From an uncultured Christensenellaceae bacterium (lineage in GTDB: Bacteria > Bacillota > Clostridia > Christensenellales > Christensenellaceae), in assembly GCA_934373295.1 (NCBI GenBank), contig CAKROK010000048.1, positions 1 through 16,693 of the forward strand: a stretch of DNA of 16,693 nt, in the 5' to 3' direction. Position 1 is the stretch's first letter. Each line of letters begins with the position of its first letter. The notes below the pieces were generated by a model, which was not told the DNA's origin, ran no database searches, and saw nothing but the letters and a program-made list of their open reading frames with translations. A program made the translations under genes and the position numbers. Shown piece after piece: positions 13,866-16,693 of this stretch.

Positions 13866-13924
13866 ACACCATCCGAATAATAATGACAAAACATTGCGTT
13901 ATTTATTCCGATGGTGTATTTTTT
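13866..13924 (+). terminator. Long-stem intrinsic terminator
   Basis: ACACCATCCGAATAA (13866-13880) pairs with TTATTCCGATGGTGT (13903-13917) at 14 of 15 positions. The inner AATG/CATT may add a second short stem. ATTTTTT follows (13918-13924). It starts about 53 nt after the lipoprotein stop. The long stem would also fold on the opposite strand. Confidence 0.7.
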
Positions 13925-13987
13925 GCACATCATATATGGTATCATATCTATGAGAGAGTTTTATGATGATTGGAGTGATACATTTGT

Positions 13988-15043
13988 ATGCAAAGCACTA
14001 AAAAGATGCTCATGTTCGATATTCTGGACATACTTCGAAAGTATTCCGACGAGGAGCATCGATTGAGCCAAAAGGACGTCGAGACGCTGCTCAAAACCGA
14101 ACATGGGGTATCTGCGGAGAGAAAGACGATAAAGAGAAATCTGACGTGTCTCATAGACGCGGGCTTCCCCATAGAATTTACCGAAAGAGTGCGGAAATTT
14201 AAAAACAGCGAAACGGGCGCATATGAGGAGACCGTCCTGCTCACCGAGTTTTACTACGTCCACGAATTCACCAATGCGCAGCTCAGGCTGCTGATAGACA
14301 GCGTGGCATTTTCAAATTACATATCGAGCAGCCAAAGCCTCGAGCTTGTCGGCAAGCTGGAAAAGCTATCAAACCGGTATTTTCGCTCACGTGTTCAATA
14401 TGTAAACGATCTGCCCGCCGATTCCTCCCAGAATAAGCAGCTTTTCCTCACGATAGAGACGCTGGACGAAGCCATATACAGCAACAAGCAGGTCGAATTC
14501 ACATACAACGAATATCACACCGACAAACAGATGCACCCGCGCGTCAACACGCAGGGCGATGTGCGCAGATACGTCATAAACCCGTATTACATCGCCGCGT
14601 CCAACGGAAAATACTACCTCATATGCAACTACGATAAATACGACGGCATATCGAACTACCGCATCGACAGGATAACGGATATAAAGCTGCTTGAAACGCC
14701 TATAAAACCCGCAGAAAAGGCGGACGAATTTAAGCACACGCTTAATCTCGCCCGACATATGTCCGAGCACATATACATGTACACCGGAAGCAGCGCCACG
14801 GTATGTTTTCGCATGAAAAAAAAGCTCTTAAACGAGATCATGGACTGGTTCGGCAGCGACATAGAATTTTTCGATGAAACGGCAGAGCACGTCAGCGCGA
14901 GAGTGTTCGTGAACCTACAGGCCATGAGAAAATGGGCGATGCAGTATGCGGTGGACGTCGAGATACTATCGCCGGAAAGTTTGCGCAAAGAGATCGAACA
15001 GGATGTCTGCGCCGCCGCGCAAAACTACAGCTTAAAACAATAA
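13988..15043 (+). CDS. WYL-domain transcriptional regulator
   Basis: A 351-aa DNA-binding regulator of the HTH plus WYL plus WCX architecture (PafC/YafY-like). An N-terminal winged helix (about 5-75, RLSQKDVETLL...ERKTIKRNLTCLIDAGFPI) binds DNA. The central WYL domain (about 155-245) is a ligand-sensing module; its core here reads NGKYYLICNYDKYDGISNYRIDRI, with Tyr for the usual Trp and the R-DRI motif kept. The C-terminal segment (about 260-345) matches the WCX extension. GGAG at 13972-13975 is 12 nt upstream of the ATG, a rather long spacing. The palindrome ATATG-GTAT-CATAT (13934-13947) upstream may be its own operator. Targets and ligand are unknown; the convergent esterase is not obviously under its control. 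Confidence 0.88.
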   Translation: MQSTKKMLMFDILDILRKYSDEEHRLSQKDVETLLKTEHGVSAERKTIKRNLTCLIDAGFPIEFTERVRKFKNSETGAYEETVLLTEFYYVHEFTNAQLRLLIDSVAFSNYISSSQSLELVGKLEKLSNRYFRSRVQYVNDLPADSSQNKQLFLTIETLDEAIYSNKQVEFTYNEYHTDKQMHPRVNTQGDVRRYVINPYYIAASNGKYYLICNYDKYDGISNYRIDRITDIKLLETPIKPAEKADEFKHTLNLARHMSEHIYMYTGSSATVCFRMKKKLLNEIMDWFGSDIEFFDETAEHVSARVFVNLQAMRKWAMQYAVDVEILSPESLRKEIEQDVCAAAQNYSLKQ

Positions 15044-15045
15044 CA

Positions 15046-15065
15046 GGCCGCATATAACAGCGGCC
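15046..15065. terminator. Possible bidirectional terminator between convergent genes
   Basis: GGCCGC (15046-15051) pairs with GCGGCC (15060-15065) around ATATAACA, immediately after the WYL stop and 22 nt from the end of the esterase gene. On the plus strand TAATTTTTATC follows after a 10-nt delay; on the minus strand TGTTATTGTTTT follows. The T-runs are imperfect, so its strength is uncertain. Confidence 0.45.
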
Positions 15066-15086
15066 CGTCATCGTAATTTTTATCGA

Positions 15087-15914
15087 TCAAAGCGTATCTA
15101 AAAAGCGCACAGCCTCCTTGAACCATCCGCGCATGTAGCTGTACTCCGATACATCGCCCACCATGATGGTCTCCTGCGTACACAGGGACGCGCCGTGGTC
15201 GCCCGTGGGGAACATGTGCAGCTCACAGCGCACGTCATTTTCAATGAGCGCGTTTGCAAAGAGAAGCGAATTCACCGCAGGAACGAGGGAATCCGTCTGC
15301 GTCGTCCATATGAACGCGGGCGGTGTATTTTTATTCACCTGTTTTTCCATGCTCACCAGCTCTTTAAGCTCCTCGTCATTCTCATTTTCTCCCAAAAGAT
15401 AGTGCATGGAATTTCCGTGCGTCTTTATTCCCGAGGTTATTACGGGATACGCGAGGACGAGCGCATCGGGGCGGATCGCCTTTGCGTCCAGCCCGGTTAT
15501 CTCATTAAGGAAGTCGCGGTCGTGAAGCGTGCCTAACGACGCGGCAAGATGCCCGCCCGCGCTCGCTCCGAACAGATACACACGATTGGGGTCGGCGTTC
15601 AACTCACACGCATTTTCGCGAATATACGCCATCGCCTTTGAAAGCTGCACGAGCTGCGTGGGGAAGCGCGCCTCGCTCACGCTGTAATAGAGCACGGCGG
15701 CGTTATATCCCTCGTTTAAAAACGCAAGCGCGATAGGCTCGGCCTCTCTTTCGCAGACTATGTGATATCCGCCGCCCGGGACTACGAGCATAAAGGGACG
15801 CGCGGGGACATCGGGAGCTTCCTTGCCCTGTGTGATGTGCTCCTCCGAGCGGACATAGCAGACGAGCTTCGCGTCAAAGCCGCCATAGCTGAATATTTTT
15901 TCAGTAATTTTCAT
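15087..15914 (-). CDS. Alpha/beta-hydrolase esterase (acetyl-xylan-esterase-like)
   Basis: A 275-aa alpha/beta-hydrolase of the carbohydrate-esterase-like group (BD-FAE/AxeA-type). There is no signal peptide, so it should act in the cytoplasm, probably removing acyl groups from small imported substrates such as oligosaccharides. Oxyanion motif PGGGYH (46-51), nucleophile Ser118 in GASAGGH (116-122), likely acid Asp208 in TQTDSLVP and base His240 in GDHGAS. AAAGGA lies 7 nt before the ATG, and a -10-like TATAAT at 15943-15948 has no convincing -35. It stands alone, convergent with the WYL regulator; no glycosidase or sugar transporter is nearby to fix the substrate. Confidence 0.85.
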   Translation of the reverse strand: MKITEKIFSYGGFDAKLVCYVRSEEHITQGKEAPDVPARPFMLVVPGGGYHIVCEREAEPIALAFLNEGYNAAVLYYSVSEARFPTQLVQLSKAMAYIRENACELNADPNRVYLFGASAGGHLAASLGTLHDRDFLNEITGLDAKAIRPDALVLAYPVITSGIKTHGNSMHYLLGENENDEELKELVSMEKQVNKNTPPAFIWTTQTDSLVPAVNSLLFANALIENDVRCELHMFPTGDHGASLCTQETIMVGDVSEYSYMRGWFKEAVRFLDTL

Positions 15915-16031
15915 ATTAATTCCTTTCCTTCTGACAAGTCTTATTATAAGTATACATCATTTTGGGAATATGCGCACAGATTTTTTATAAATCCATATCG
16001 CCCGCAGTCTCCTTCGTTACAGCATTTTTAC

Positions 16032-16060
16032 TTGACACATTTTTATAAACTTGTTATATT
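16032..16060 (+). promoter_or_regulatory. Consensus promoter of the second small lipoprotein
   Basis: TTGACA (16032-16037), an exact 17-bp spacer, TATATT (16055-16060). Start is expected near 16067. An upstream in-frame start at 16051 would fall inside the -10 region, so translation must begin later, at 16114. Confidence 0.85.
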
Positions 16061-16113
16061 GCAGCTATAGGGCAATATCGCCTCAAATGGGAAAAAGAAA
16101 GGAAGAAACGAAC

Positions 16114-16599
16114 ATGAACCGCAAAGCATTGACTATCTTTATACTCATCGCCGCGCTGATGATATGCGCGTGCGCAAAGGGCGCAGACAGCGCGCCGAAT
16201 GACGGAGTTTTTGACGAAACCGCCCCGGGCGAGAGCTATGACCTCGCAGGACGCATGGAGAAGTGGTACGAGACCGTGGGCGTCACGGGTGAAAGGATGG
16301 ATAGCAGCGAAATAGAGAATATCTTTGAGGGAAAAAGCGAGGATGAACAGGCGTATTTAAAAAGCTTTTCACTCACGCGCTTTTCAAACGGCGATATTCT
16401 TGCACTAACCTCCGCGCACGACGAGCACCCCGAAAACGACGAGCAGCTTCGAAACGAGCTTGCGCAGGCGCTCACGCAAAATGCGGGCGGCAATTACGAG
16501 ATAGCGGGCGGGGACGTCTATTGGGCGATAATAGTTTCAAAGGATATCCCGACCGCGCACAAATACTATGAAAACAGCGCGAATGGGATAGCGCCGTAA
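16114..16599 (+). CDS. Small lipoprotein of unknown function
   Basis: A 161-aa exported protein. Signal peptide: MNRK, a hydrophobic core (5-17), then MICAC with Cys20 as the likely lipidated residue (Cys18 is also present), so it is membrane-anchored outside the cell. The mature region is acidic and Glu/Asp-rich without a domain I recognise; KSEDEQAYLKSFSLTRFSNGDILALTSAHDE looks like a mixed alpha/beta unit. The start is set by AAAGGAAG (16098-16105) and by the promoter at 16032-16060, which rules out the longer frame from 16051. The sequence is not obviously related to the lipoprotein at 13342 beyond size and acidity. Repeat copy C begins 35 bp after the stop. Confidence 0.8.
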   Translation: MNRKALTIFILIAALMICACAKGADSAPNDGVFDETAPGESYDLAGRMEKWYETVGVTGERMDSSEIENIFEGKSEDEQAYLKSFSLTRFSNGDILALTSAHDEHPENDEQLRNELAQALTQNAGGNYEIAGGDVYWAIIVSKDIPTAHKYYENSANGIAP

Positions 16600-16633
16600 T
16601 GATTTTTTATACCTAAGTCAAACGAATACGCTA

Positions 16634-16693
16634 CGATCAAAAAGCGAGCTTGCCGATGAGGCGCGGCGCAGGTTTTTGCGGCCTTCGGCCGCA
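16634..16693. repeat. Modular palindromic repeat, copy C (cut by window end)
   Basis: Order: CGATCAAAAAGCGAGCTTGCCGA (reverse complement of the tails of copies A and B), then GCGCGGCGCAGG (also in B), then the hairpin TGCGGCC-TTC-GGCCGCA (16677-16693). The window stops at the last base of that arm; copy A begins at the equivalent place. It follows the lipoprotein gene in the same relative orientation in which copy A follows fruK. Confidence 0.75.

Noticed and set aside
13402..13872. 156-codon minus-strand reading frame opposite the first lipoprotein
   Set aside because: The plus-strand gene has a promoter, ribosome binding site, signal peptide and terminator; the minus frame has none and starts inside the terminator stem.
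16051..16113. Upstream in-frame start for the second lipoprotein (21 extra residues)
   Set aside because: The start would lie in the -10 region of a consensus promoter, and the extra residues would bury the signal peptide; 16114 has a good ribosome binding site.

Overview
The window looks like chromosomal DNA from an uncultured, probably gut-associated Clostridia (Firmicutes). The indications are strong AGGAGG-type ribosome binding sites, canonical TTGACA/TATAAT promoters, lipobox lipoproteins, a Gram-positive-type Orn/Lys/Arg decarboxylase, a WYL regulator and a Dlt-like operon. The genus cannot be read from the sequence. There is no rRNA, tRNA, CRISPR array, transposase or phage structural gene.

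Left part (1-7060), mostly minus strand. A FruK-type sugar-phosphate kinase (147-1067) and a small XRE repressor (1231-1446) are followed by a divergent 68-aa acidic ORF (1539-1745). Two ATC(G/A)TTTGAT boxes lie between the repressor and the small ORF. Next is a PLP-dependent Orn/Lys/Arg decarboxylase (1700-3076). A tight housekeeping operon read leftwards from a consensus promoter at 7028-7056 carries mnmA, a Nudix hydrolase, glmU and pth, joined by gaps of 1, 16 and 2 nt.

Middle spacer (6989-7802). About 810 bp without a convincing protein gene. It holds a 30-bp repeat pair, one copy of a modular palindromic repeat, a candidate ~87-nt RNA with its own promoter and intrinsic terminator on the minus strand, and the plus-strand promoter of the next operon with a 12-bp palindrome over its start region.

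Right part (7803-13236), plus strand. A five-gene operon resembles dltABCD but is not a standard one: DltA-like adenylation enzyme, GNAT acyltransferase, 75-aa carrier protein, 531-aa AlgI/DltB-like MBOAT protein, and a DltD-like membrane-anchored SGNH protein. The DltA-like enzyme has Ser where characterised DltA proteins have the D-Ala-selecting Cys. The GNAT gene overlaps the adenylation gene by 4 bp. This suggests a cell-envelope acylation pathway that adds an amino acid, possibly a modified one, to an extracellular polymer. It is the best candidate in the window for an undescribed system.

Right end (13285-16693). A small lipoprotein, a WYL-domain regulator, a convergent alpha/beta-hydrolase esterase and a second small lipoprotein.

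A palindromic repeat family occurs at the first bases (1-129), in the middle (7403-7477) and at the last bases (16634-16693). The window starts and stops inside the same hairpin of this family, so it may be a contig bounded by repeats.
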